Assembly: GCF_003254745.1 (NCBI RefSeq)
Contig: NZ_QKXH01000008.1
Coordinates: 186,001-250,000, forward strand
From: Flavobacterium aquariorum
Lineage (GTDB): Bacteria; Bacteroidota; Bacteroidia; Flavobacteriales; Flavobacteriaceae
Reading direction: 5' to 3'
Length of the DNA stretch: 64,000 nucleotides
A program made the position numbers and the translations under genes. The notes beneath the pieces are model-generated. The model was given only the letters and a program-made list of their open reading frames with translations, was not told the origin of the DNA and ran no database searches. Positions within the stretch are counted from its first letter, which is position 1; each line of letters opens with the position of its first letter. Positions 17,768 through 25,502 of the stretch are shown piece after piece.

Positions 17768-17936
17768 AGCCACTAACCTTCTTCTGGTACGACAGCGGGT
17801 TTGGGATTAAATTAAGCCCTATTTTCCGATTTGCCACTCGAGCGACAGTGAACAGGCGAAGCAAATCATCCCAAATACAAAAGCAACTTTCCATTAAGCT
17901 TATTACCCAAATCCGTTGTAGTACCTGTTAGCAACA
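17768..17936 (-). repeat. attC-like spacer 2
   Basis: 169 bp. Gene-direction ends: TGTTGCTAAC one nt after the SIR2-like stop, and GTTAGTGGCT at the far side. Just inside, 17786-17805 and 17906-17925 are inverted copies matching 17 of 20 bp, so the site can fold into a long hairpin. The centre (about 17832-17867) carries an extra palindrome-like segment absent from spacer 1. Confidence 0.75.
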
Positions 17937-17937
17937 G

Positions 17938-18954
17938 TTATAATTGGAAGACAGTTTTTGAATCTACAAATTCTATCTGCTTTGGATAATCATTAAATTT
18001 TGAAAGAAAATTATATCTTTCCGCATTCAATTCAGCTATAGTTCTATGGCCTGTATATATGCAATAAACAATATCTTTCGGGATTATTTTTAAAGATTTT
18101 AAAATATGACTATCAAAATCTCCTAACATATTGCCAAAAATAATTATTGTGTTTTTCGATTGTTTTAATTTGCTCAAACAGAAAAACAAATAATTACTTT
18201 CGTTAATGCTATTAATTTTATCGGCTCCTGAACCTTCTGAAACAAATGTAGGGAATTTATTTTCTCTAATTTGTTCAGATATTTTAGTGATTAATTCAGT
18301 TGTTTCATTTTCCTTTAGCAATTTAATATCCATTAATGCTTCTCTAAAAATAAATAACGAACCATGTAAATAATAGATATTTTTATAGTTATAACCTTGA
18401 TAAGACATAAATTGTTTAAAACCCTTTGGGGCTTCTGTACCCCAAAAATAATCTTGGTATGGAACAAACCCTTTTTTTGTTACAGATATGTCCTTAGATT
18501 TCATAATTATATGATATAGGTACAAATCATAATTCGTAGTAAAAATATCTCCAAAATCTGCTAATTGTAAAGCAATATTATTTAATTGATTAAAATCAAT
18601 ATCCTGAACTCTTGGATGTACTAATTCTATTGTTTGAATTAATCCGTTTTTTAATTGATCAATTGCGGAATCTATACTATGTGTAGGTAAGCCTAAAATA
18701 GAGTTTACTATTCTAGCATAAGTTAAATACTTTTGTATCAATTCAAAATTTGTTGTGCCAAATTGAGAAAATAAAGTTTTATGAGTTTCATCACAATTAT
18801 TTAAAAAAATATCAAATAAAGAACCGTAAGAAAAATTTGTTGAAAATTGTAAGCTAAATCCATTCCCTAATAGCAAATCAGGATTTTTATATCTTGGTTG
18901 GATTAAATTCCAAGGTTTAATTCCGTTCTGTAATAATTCTTCTTGTGTTACCAT
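17938..18954 (-). CDS. DUF4917 / SIR2-like protein
   Basis: 338 aa from ATG 18954 (MVTQEELL). A longer frame to 19035 exists, but it runs through the attC-like spacer 3, so I reject that start. SIR2-like features: LLGNGFSLQF near residue 28, FTTNYDLYLYH near 160, YYLHGSLF near 195 and IIFGNMLGDFDSHIL near 270. Such domains are predicted NAD hydrolases, and related proteins act as abortive-infection effectors; this role is inferred. It forms a one-gene unit whose two ends (18969-18978 and 17927-17936) are 10-bp perfect complements. Confidence 0.82.
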   Translation of the reverse strand: MVTQEELLQNGIKPWNLIQPRYKNPDLLLGNGFSLQFSTNFSYGSLFDIFLNNCDETHKTLFSQFGTTNFELIQKYLTYARIVNSILGLPTHSIDSAIDQLKNGLIQTIELVHPRVQDIDFNQLNNIALQLADFGDIFTTNYDLYLYHIIMKSKDISVTKKGFVPYQDYFWGTEAPKGFKQFMSYQGYNYKNIYYLHGSLFIFREALMDIKLLKENETTELITKISEQIRENKFPTFVSEGSGADKINSINESNYLFFCLSKLKQSKNTIIIFGNMLGDFDSHILKSLKIIPKDIVYCIYTGHRTIAELNAERYNFLSKFNDYPKQIEFVDSKTVFQL

Positions 18955-18968
18955 ATTTTTTAGATAAT

Positions 18969-19060
18969 TGTTGCTAACTTGTGTAAATACGAAACAAACC
19001 TTCGTACATACACCCTTTTTGAAATGATTGGCCAAAGTTCATTTCGTCAGTTAGTGTAAG
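18969..19060 (-). repeat. attC-like spacer 3
   Basis: Begins in gene direction CTTACACTAAC and ends GTTAGCAACA, 14 nt before the SIR2-like ATG. It contains two inverted repeats: GTGTA..TACGAA with TTCGTA..TACAC (18981-19012) and GAAATGA with TCATTTC (19021-19045). The partner of its first end, expected further upstream, was not found, so the next unit looks truncated. Confidence 0.65.
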
Positions 19061-19197
19061 TATCAAACCTACAAAACCATTTTTACTATGCTATACGGTT
19101 TCCCGTAATTAGCACAAAAAATAAAATGGGCTGCCAAAAATGTGGCATCAATGCCTCTCCATCCACTAGCTATACTTTCATTTTTATTAAGCCTCCT

Positions 19198-19512
19198 TAG
19201 CATAAAGCTACGCTGACTTGTCATAAAGATAGGTAGCCTTAGCATTAAACTACGATAACTTGTCATAAAGCTAGGTTTACTTGTCATAAAGACACCTTAT
19301 CGTAGCATAAAGACACGTTGACTTAGCCTTAAGCTACGTTAGCGTAGCATAAAGACACGCTCACTTAGCATAAAACTACGTTGTCGTAGCATAAAGACAC
19401 ATTGACTTAGCTTTAAGCTACGTTAACGTAGCATAAAGACATGCTTACTTAGCATAAAGCTACGTTAGCGTAGCATAAAGACACGTTGACGTAGCATTAA
19501 GCTACGTTATCC
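19198..19512. repeat. Tandem repeat: 15 units of 21 bp
   Basis: Fifteen head-to-tail units, each exactly 21 bp, e.g. TAGCATAAAGCTACGTTAGC plus G. From about unit 6 two variants alternate (GCTACGTT... and GACACGTT...), giving a 42-bp higher-order period. The phase never slips. A short open frame crosses part of it, but no convincing gene does. The rest of 19061-19628 holds nothing else identifiable. Confidence 0.95.
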
Positions 19513-19628
19513 TGCCTTTAGCTCATCAAAAGCAAAGATTTAGAAAGGCTGTGTAATTAAAAAATAAGGAAAATCCTAACAAATAATAATTTAATTGCTA
19601 TTTTTGAAATGAATACAAACATATATTT

Positions 19629-19988
19629 ATGAAAACAATAGCAAAAAAATATAAAACTCAGGGTTCCGTTTCTTATCCGCACATTGGTCGGTTTTTAACT
19701 CAGTATTTTGCTAAATATGGCGTGAACAGAGCTGCAGTAGCCCGAGAATTGAATGTTGCCGATAGTACAACTACTCGATATATGGCGCAGGAGTCGCTTC
19801 AATTTGGTATTCTGTGGAAAATATCGGTGGCTATAAACCGTAATCTCCTTGCCGATCTGGCTTCGCGATTGCCAATTCCTTTTGCAACTCCCAGAGAAAT
19901 TGCTTTGGAAACAGAATTGAAAGCAGTGCAGGAAGAACTAAATGCATTGAAGCTGGAGAATAAAATATACAAAGACCTGTTGAAATAA
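19629..19988 (+). CDS. HTH-like DNA-binding protein, unknown
   Basis: 119 aa, not assigned to a named family. Residues ~25-75 look like a Cro/XRE-type helix-turn-helix (NRAAVARELNVADSTTTRYM), followed by a helical segment (ILWKISVAINRNLLADLASR). The last 30 residues form a Leu/Glu coiled coil (ELKAVQEELNALKLENKIY), suggesting a dimer. It is bordered by the 21-bp tandem array upstream and a GCAGAAG array directly after the stop. Possibly a stand-alone regulator. Confidence 0.75.
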   Translation: MKTIAKKYKTQGSVSYPHIGRFLTQYFAKYGVNRAAVARELNVADSTTTRYMAQESLQFGILWKISVAINRNLLADLASRLPIPFATPREIALETELKAVQEELNALKLENKIYKDLLK

Positions 19989-19993
19989 AGTTC

Positions 19994-20056
19994 GCAGAAG
20001 GCAGAAGGCAGAAGGCAGAAGGCAGAAAGCAGAAGGCAGAAGACAGAAGGCAGAGA
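19994..20056 (+). repeat. GCAGAAG array directly after a stop codon
   Basis: About nine near-perfect 7-bp GCAGAAG units on the sense strand of the preceding HTH gene, starting 5 nt after its stop. Related arrays follow the MacB-like permease and prmC genes. Confidence 0.9.
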
Positions 20057-20189
20057 GGAAATAAGATTCTTCTGATTAAGTAAAAAACTTCGTGAAACTT
20101 TGCAAATCTTCGCGTTTCTCTGTGAAATAAAGTTTAATACAGATTCTACGTTTAACTGTTTCCTTCTTAAGCATTGGAAACATAAGCAA

Positions 20190-20233
20190 CAAAAAAGCGA
20201 TTGCGAATAGCATTACCTATTCAACAATCGCTT
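20190..20233 (-). terminator. Terminator after hisS
   Basis: Nested stems AAGCGATTG / CAATCGCTT and GAATAG / CTATTC, followed on the minus strand by TTTTTT. It lies 21 nt beyond the hisS stop. Confidence 0.9.
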
Positions 20234-20253
20234 GTTTCAGTATTTAATTTTCT

Positions 20254-21621
20254 TTATTTTAAAATTACTTTCAGCTCTTCTAAGCTTACTTTTTTCTGTT
20301 CTCCAGAAACCAAGTCTTTTAAACTATACTGATTATCATTCATTTCTTCTTCGCCCACGATTACCGCATAAGGAATAAATCGTTTATCGGCGTGTTGGAA
20401 TTGTTTGGCTACTTTGGCATTATCAGGATATAATTCTACTTTGATTCCTGAAGCACGCAATTCTTTGATGGCTTTCATTGAATAAAAAGCTTCTTTCTCA
20501 CCATAGTTGATAAACAAAGCTTTGGAAGTAGATGTTACCGCTTCCGGGAACAATCCTAACTCTTCGACCACCAAATAGATTCGGTCAAGGCCAAAAGAGA
20601 TTCCTACTCCACTCATATTTTTCAATCCAAAAATACCGGTCAAATCATCATAACGACCACCACCACCGATGGAACCCATAGCAACCGTTTTTGGAGCAGC
20701 CACTTCAAAAATAGCTCCTGTATAATAATTCAATCCTCTTGCCAATGTTACATCAAGATCCAAACTAGCCGTTGACAATCCTAAATTGATAACATTATCG
20801 CAAATGAAACGCAACTCTTCTACCCCTTTCATTCCTTCGGCTGATGCAGAAAGTAAAACAGACAGTTTCTCTATTTTCTCAGAGATGCTTCCCGTGAAAT
20901 TGAATAACGGCTGTACTTTGGCAATCGCTTCTTCGGCAATTCCTTTTTCAATCATTTCTTTCTTTACGCCATCCTCACCTATTTTATCAAGTTTATCTAA
21001 GGCTACTGTAAAGTCAATCAATTTATCCGATGCACCAATCACTTCGGCAATTCCAGAAAGTATTTTTCGGTTATTGATTTTGATGGTAACGCCTTCCAAT
21101 CCTAGAGCAGTAAAAACAGAATCGTACAATTGCACCAACTCTACTTCTTGCCATAAAGATTTAGATCCCACCACATCGGCATCACATTGAAAAAATTCTC
21201 TGAAACGCCCTTTTTGAGGACGGTCGGCACGCCAAACAGGTTGGATTTGGTATCTTTTGAACGGGAATTCAATTTCGTTTTGGTGTTGCACCACGTAACG
21301 CGCAAATGGAACAGTCAAGTCATAACGCAATGCCTTCTCCGAAATACTGGATGTTAATCTCGTACTGTCTTTGGCTTCTAGGTGCGTTTCATTGGCTTTT
21401 GCCAAAAAATCCCCCGAGTTTAATATCTTAAAAATTAATCGGTCGCCTTCTTCTCCGTATTTCCCCATTAAGGTTTCGGAGTTTTCGAATGAAGGAGTTT
21501 CTATAGGTTGGAATCCAAATTTCTCGAAATTGCTTTTTATGATTTGGATAATGTATTGTCTTTTTGCCACCTCAGCAGGTGAAAAATCTCTGGTTCCTTT
21601 TGGAATACTAGGTTTCATCAA
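20254..21621 (-). CDS. hisS: Histidyl-tRNA synthetase
   Basis: Class II aminoacyl-tRNA synthetase charging tRNA-His, 455 aa, normal length. Motif 2 region [20 protein letters not shown] with the [10 protein letters not shown] block near residue 145; histidine-specific [15 protein letters not shown] near 295 and GGGGRYDDL near 320; C-terminal anticodon-binding domain from about 365. It has its own terminator. A 22-bp inverted repeat lies just upstream of the start (21626-21719). Confidence 0.97.
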   Translation of the reverse strand: MMKPSIPKGTRDFSPAEVAKRQYIIQIIKSNFEKFGFQPIETPSFENSETLMGKYGEEGDRLIFKILNSGDFLAKANETHLEAKDSTRLTSSISEKALRYDLTVPFARYVVQHQNEIEFPFKRYQIQPVWRADRPQKGRFREFFQCDADVVGSKSLWQEVELVQLYDSVFTALGLEGVTIKINNRKILSGIAEVIGASDKLIDFTVALDKLDKIGEDGVKKEMIEKGIAEEAIAKVQPLFNFTGSISEKIEKLSVLLSASAEGMKGVEELRFICDNVINLGLSTASLDLDVTLARGLNYYTGAIFEVAAPKTVAMGSIGGGGRYDDLTGIFGLKNMSGVGISFGLDRIYLVVEELGLFPEAVTSTSKALFINYGEKEAFYSMKAIKELRASGIKVELYPDNAKVAKQFQHADKRFIPYAVIVGEEEMNDNQYSLKDLVSGEQKKVSLEELKVILK

Positions 21622-21625
21622 TTAT

Positions 21626-21719
21626 GAATTTTAAATTACGAATTACGGATTTTAAACTTCAAAAAAAGCGATTTACTCAAAACCATAATTCGTAACTCGT
21701 AATTCGTAATTTAAAATTC
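21626..21719. repeat. 22-bp perfect inverted repeat upstream of hisS
   Basis: Arms at 21626-21647 and 21698-21719 are perfect complements (GAATTTTAAATTACGAATTA + CG and its inverse) around a 50-nt spacer, beginning 5 nt from the hisS start. The transcript could form a hairpin over the leader. Apart from the structured element at 21961, no gene or other signal is seen in 21622-22106. Confidence 0.85.
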
Positions 21720-21960
21720 CTAATTCTCACTGCAAATATCTTACTTTTAAAATAATTCCGTTTGAAAAATTTGTGATTTAATTTGGTTGAACTCTAAACT
21801 GAACCATCTTCAATTTTAACCATATAAGACATATAAGTTCATATAATATAACCAGAATCTAAAAAACAATACCTTATATGCTCTTATATTACTTATATGG
21901 TGATTTTTATTTTATCGAACTTTTGTGGTTTAACTTAATGTTCATCAATAACGAAATGCC

Positions 21961-22036
21961 CTAGCCCAGATGGAAACGGCATCCTGTTGTCCCGGGTTTC
22001 GGGACAACAGATATAGTGTACAGCTGGAAATAGCTC
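21961..22036 (+). repeat. Structured dispersed element, family 1, copy 2 (possible small RNA)
   Basis: Contains GATGGAAACGGCATC, a perfect 11-bp hairpin CTGTTGTCCCG / CGGGACAACAG, then ATATAGTGTACAGCTGGAA. Outer pairs CTA/TAG and CCAG/CTGG close the structure. See copy 1 at 3537-3618. It lies about 70 bp upstream of the MacB-like permease gene. Confidence 0.65.
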
Positions 22037-22106
22037 CTTACAACTATTTATGCTAATTTCTCAAATTGTATTTGTAACAAAAATTGTATTTTAGTGTCAA
22101 ACGACT

Positions 22107-23351
22107 ATGATGCTAAAATTATTCAAAGAAAATATCCGAATCGCTTTTGGTTCCATCCGAACTCAATTGTTGCGAACCATTTTGACGGTAATGATTATTG
22201 CCATTGGTATAACTGCCTTAGTTGGAATTCTGACCGTTGTGGCGGCATTGGAGAATACTTTATCCTCCGATTTTGCTTCGATGGGAGCCAATACTTTCAA
22301 CATTAATCAATACGAAAATACCTCTCGAAGACGCGGTGGCGGGGAACGTGAAATCATAAATCCTATCATTTCGTATCCTGAGGCTGTTGCTTTCAAGAAT
22401 AAGTACAATTACCCATTGACCGAAACGTCTCTGTCTTTTACCGCGACATCGACTGCCGAAGTAAGATACGAAGCCCTGAAAACGGATCCCGAAATAAATG
22501 TTTTGGGTGTTGATGAGCATTTTTTGACCAACTCGGGACTCGAAACTGATTTTGGACGAAATTTCACCAATTTTGACATTTCCAACAATACCTATACTTG
22601 CGTGGTGGGCTCTGATTTTAAAAAAGGAATTCTGAAAGACGTAAACCCTATTGGTAAAACACTTTCGATAAGAGGAGCCAAATTTAAAGTGATTGGAATG
22701 CTAAAAGAAAAAGGCTCCACCTTTGGGAATAGTCAGGATTTAAGGATTTTGATTCCTATCCAAGTCGCTCGTTCCTTATTCACGGCTCCCAATATCAACT
22801 ATACTTTGAGCGTTATGGTTGGCAAAAAAGAATTATTGGACCAAGCGATTGACAACGCCAACAGCACTATGCGCAGAGTCCGAAAACTAAGCCCAATAAA
22901 AGACAATAATTTTGCCATAGTTCGAAGCGATGATTTGATTAACAGAATCCTAAGCATCACCAAATATCTTGGACTAGCATCGTGGCTCATCGGGATTATC
23001 ACCATCCTGGGATCCTCTATTGCCTTGATGAATATTATGATTGTTTCGGTAACCGAGCGTACCCGTGAAATCGGTGTTAGAAAAGCTTTGGGTGCAAAAA
23101 AAACAACCATTGCCTTTCAGTTTTTTATAGAAACACTTCTGATTGGACAAATAGGAGGTTTTGTCGGAATTATTTTTGGAATATTAATCGGGTTTGGGCT
23201 TTCGACAGCGATGAACTTTGTTTTTGTAATTCCGTGGGGAGCAATGATGGCGGCATTTGTTGTAAGCTTTATCGTGGCACTCGTTTCTGGTTTGTATCCT
23301 GCCATAAAATCGGCTAATTTGGATCCTATTGAGGCGTTACGTTATGAATAG
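22107..23351 (+). CDS. ABC transporter permease (MacB/FtsX type)
   Basis: 414 aa inner-membrane subunit. One N-terminal helix (about residues 20-45), a large periplasmic MacB_PCD domain (~50-270), then three C-terminal helices of the FtsX domain, with VTERTREIGVRKALGAKK between the first two and YPAIKSANLDPIEALRYE at the end. By family it works with an ABC ATPase and often an adaptor in export of lipoproteins, peptides or macrolides, or in mechanotransmission. Neither partner is adjacent, so they must be encoded elsewhere. Confidence 0.93.
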   Translation: MMLKLFKENIRIAFGSIRTQLLRTILTVMIIAIGITALVGILTVVAALENTLSSDFASMGANTFNINQYENTSRRRGGGEREIINPIISYPEAVAFKNKYNYPLTETSLSFTATSTAEVRYEALKTDPEINVLGVDEHFLTNSGLETDFGRNFTNFDISNNTYTCVVGSDFKKGILKDVNPIGKTLSIRGAKFKVIGMLKEKGSTFGNSQDLRILIPIQVARSLFTAPNINYTLSVMVGKKELLDQAIDNANSTMRRVRKLSPIKDNNFAIVRSDDLINRILSITKYLGLASWLIGIITILGSSIALMNIMIVSVTERTREIGVRKALGAKKTTIAFQFFIETLLIGQIGGFVGIIFGILIGFGLSTAMNFVFVIPWGAMMAAFVVSFIVALVSGLYPAIKSANLDPIEALRYE

Positions 23352-23532
23352 GTTGCAGATGGCAGATAGCAGAATTAAGATGGCAGAATTAAGATGGCAG
23401 GTGGCAGAATTCAGATTGCAGATTGCAGATTTGAGATTGCAGAATTAAGATGGCAGAATTAAGATGGCAGGTGGCAGATTAAAGAACGCAGAAAATAGAT
23501 AGCAGGTTCCAAAAGACAGAATTGAGATTACA
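23352..23532 (+). repeat. Degenerate GCAGA-type array after the permease gene
   Basis: Begins at the permease stop. Units such as AGATGGCAGAATTA recur, and a ~29-bp block starting at 23381 is repeated from about 23450. Same sense-strand orientation relative to the upstream gene as the array at 19994. Confidence 0.85.
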
Positions 23533-23564
23533 GAATTGCTAAATAACTAACCTCAAATAACAAT

Positions 23565-23924
23565 ATGAGATTTCAAGATTTATTGGCTTATAAAAAATCA
23601 TTTGAATTAGGAATGTCAATTTTCAATATTTCAAAAGGTTTTCCAACCGAAGAGAAATACTCATTAACAGATCAAATTAGGCGTTCTTCGAGAAGCGTTT
23701 CGGTAAATATTGCTGAAGCCACTAGAAAAAGAAGATATGTGAATCATTTTATATCCAAACTCACAGATAGCGATGCCGAAAATTCAGAAACCCAATCTTG
23801 GCTGGAATATTCTCTTGCCTGTGAATATATTAATCAAGAAACTTTTGATGGCTTAACTTCAAAGAGTCTTGAAGTTGGAAAACTATTGAATTATATGATG
23901 GCTAATCCTGATAAGTTTAATTGA
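23565..23924 (+). CDS. Four-helix bundle protein (23S rRNA IVP / S23 family)
   Basis: 119 aa, the usual length. It begins MRFQDLLAYKKSFEL, with SLTDQIRRSSRSVSVNIAEA near residues 35-54 and a C-terminal helix VGKLLNYMM, all typical of the family found in 23S rRNA intervening sequences and as free genes in Bacteroidota. Function unknown; homologous folds act as nucleic-acid-binding pentamers (Avd of diversity-generating retroelements). There is no rRNA or reverse transcriptase nearby. It is flanked on both sides by GCAGA/TCTGC arrays. Confidence 0.9.
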   Translation: MRFQDLLAYKKSFELGMSIFNISKGFPTEEKYSLTDQIRRSSRSVSVNIAEATRKRRYVNHFISKLTDSDAENSETQSWLEYSLACEYINQETFDGLTSKSLEVGKLLNYMMANPDKFN

Positions 23925-23946
23925 TTAAAAAAAAACTGGTATCTAC

Positions 23947-24034
23947 CTTTTCAGCTATCTGAAACCTGCAATCTGTCTTCTGAATTCTGCTTTCTGCCTT
24001 CTGCTTTCTGCCTTCTGCTACCTGAATTCTGCCC
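23947..24034 (-). repeat. GCAGAAG-type array at the 3' end of prmC
   Basis: On the minus strand it is a run of GCAGAAG/GCAGAAA units that starts inside the final prmC codons and continues for about 80 bp downstream. With the array at 23352-23532 it forms an inverted pair around the IVP gene. Confidence 0.85.
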
Positions 24035-24875
24035 TCGTCATCCTGTCGTTCTCGTAAATATCCTTGCGAAGTTCTATATTTTTGAAATTCATTTTTTCAA
24101 GTAAATCAACCATTTCCTGACCCAAATATTGATTGATTTCAAAATATAATTGCCCTGAATCAGATAGATTTTTTTGAGCTAATTCGGCTATTTTTCTGTA
24201 AAAAATTAAGGCATCATTATCTTCCACAAAAAGAGCCAAATGAGGTTCATTGGCCAAAACATTTTTCTTGATTTCCTCTTTTTCGAGATTTCGTACATAA
24301 GGCGGATTCGAAACGATGATATCAAACTCTTGGCCTAAATCTAGTGTTTCAAGAATGTTTTGAGATATAAAAGTAACTTCCACTTCATTACGCTCGGCAT
24401 TCTTTTGGGCAGTTGCCAACGCTTTTTCAGAAACATCAATTGCAAAAACTTCTGCATTTGGGAGATTCTTTGCCAATGAAACAGCAATACATCCACTCCC
24501 CGTCCCAATGTCGAGAATTTTTATACTCTTAGACCGACCGTTTTTTAGAACATTAGAAACAATCCAATCCACCAATTCCTCCGTCTCCGGCCTCGGAATC
24601 AAAACAGCTGAATTGACTTCAAAATCCAATCCATAAAAACTCGTTTTCCCTAACAAATACTGAATCGGAATTTCCAACTTCAATTGTTCCAAAATCGAAT
24701 TCCAAACTGAAATTTCTTCCTCCGAAATTTCCAAATCGGGATGTAAAGCCAAATCAATTCTTTTCAGTTGCTGCTTTTCTTCCAATATCAAATAGAAAAA
24801 ACTTTCTGCTTCGCCTTCTCCATACATCGAAGTAAGCGCTTGAATAAATTGATTTCTGTATTCTTTTATTTTCAT
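24018..24875 (-). CDS. prmC: Release factor glutamine methyltransferase PrmC
   Basis: Methylates the Gln of the GGQ motif in release factors RF1/RF2 using SAM. 285 aa, normal length: N-terminal helical domain, SAM-binding ILDIGTGSGCIAVSLA near residue 120, and the substrate-binding SNPPYVRNLEKEE near 190. The last codons (RAEFR, stop) are made of a GCAGAATTCAGGTAG unit belonging to the adjacent array, so the C-terminus was probably remodelled by it. A GNAT gene precedes it by 28 bp on the same strand. Confidence 0.96.
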   Translation of the reverse strand: MKIKEYRNQFIQALTSMYGEGEAESFFYLILEEKQQLKRIDLALHPDLEISEEEISVWNSILEQLKLEIPIQYLLGKTSFYGLDFEVNSAVLIPRPETEELVDWIVSNVLKNGRSKSIKILDIGTGSGCIAVSLAKNLPNAEVFAIDVSEKALATAQKNAERNEVEVTFISQNILETLDLGQEFDIIVSNPPYVRNLEKEEIKKNVLANEPHLALFVEDNDALIFYRKIAELAQKNLSDSGQLYFEINQYLGQEMVDLLEKMNFKNIELRKDIYENDRMTRAEFR

Positions 24876-24903
24876 CTTTATTTTTTTCAGTTCCCTTTCG
24901 ATA

Positions 24904-25395
24904 TTAGACTGTCAAATCTTTAAGCATCCAAACCGGACAGCTTGTATGACCTGTACTTCCCATTGGAGAACAAATATTTTCGAAACCTACTTTTTTATAC
25001 AACTTTTGGGCATCCAGCATAAAAGGCATTGTTTCCAAATAACATTTTTCGAAACCAAATTCACGGGCACTTTGCAAACATTTTTCCATCATTTGGCTAC
25101 CAATTCCTTTTCCGCGGGTTTCTGGAAGAAAATACATTTTTTGTAATTCACAATAAACCTCTGCTTCATTTGCCAATGGTGCCACTCCTGCTCCGCCAAC
25201 GATACGACCTTCGGTTTCCACAACATAATAAACAGATCTTGGCTTATTGTATTCTTCAAACATCAAATCAAGATATGGATCTTCATAAGCCGTTCCTACT
25301 TTCGGGATATTCAATTCGTCAAAAACATCTCTTATCAATTGAGCAACCGCTTGATTGTCTTCTTTTTGTATTTTTCTAATAATCCAATTGTCCAT
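24904..25395 (-). CDS. GNAT family N-acetyltransferase
   Basis: 163 aa single-domain acetyltransferase. The acetyl-CoA pyrophosphate loop RGKGIGSQM is near residue 93, followed by FGFEKCYLETM and AQKLYKKVGFE, the usual last strands. The substrate is unknown. It is upstream of prmC on the same strand. No membrane or signal segments. Confidence 0.92.
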   Translation of the reverse strand: MDNWIIRKIQKEDNQAVAQLIRDVFDELNIPKVGTAYEDPYLDLMFEEYNKPRSVYYVVETEGRIVGGAGVAPLANEAEVYCELQKMYFLPETRGKGIGSQMMEKCLQSAREFGFEKCYLETMPFMLDAQKLYKKVGFENICSPMGSTGHTSCPVWMLKDLTV

Positions 25396-25490
25396 AAAAA
25401 TGTTCTATTATTAATTCAGTACACAAAAATAGAGATTGTAAATGGGAAAACATCCTAAGATTCAAAACTAAATCCTAATTCCAAAATTAG

Positions 25491-25498
25491 TATTTTTG
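25491..25498 (+). promoter_or_regulatory. -7 box immediately before the ribD start
   Basis: TATTTTTG matches TAnnTTTG and ends only 4 nt before the GTG at 25503, so transcription could begin at or next to the start codon. No TTG lies at the -33 distance. Confidence 0.5.
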
Positions 25499-25502
25499 CA
25501 AA

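Noticed and set aside
17938..19035. Longer start for the SIR2-like gene (365 aa)
   Set aside because: The extra 27 residues are translated from the attC-like spacer 3, including its hairpin; the ATG at 18954 fits the unit structure.
19069..19287. Small minus-strand gene over the tandem repeat
   Set aside because: The residues come from the 21-bp units, it covers only part of the array, and it lacks a separate domain or start signal.
19198..19512. CRISPR-like direct repeats
   Set aside because: Units are contiguous 21-mers with no spacers, and there are no cas genes in the window.
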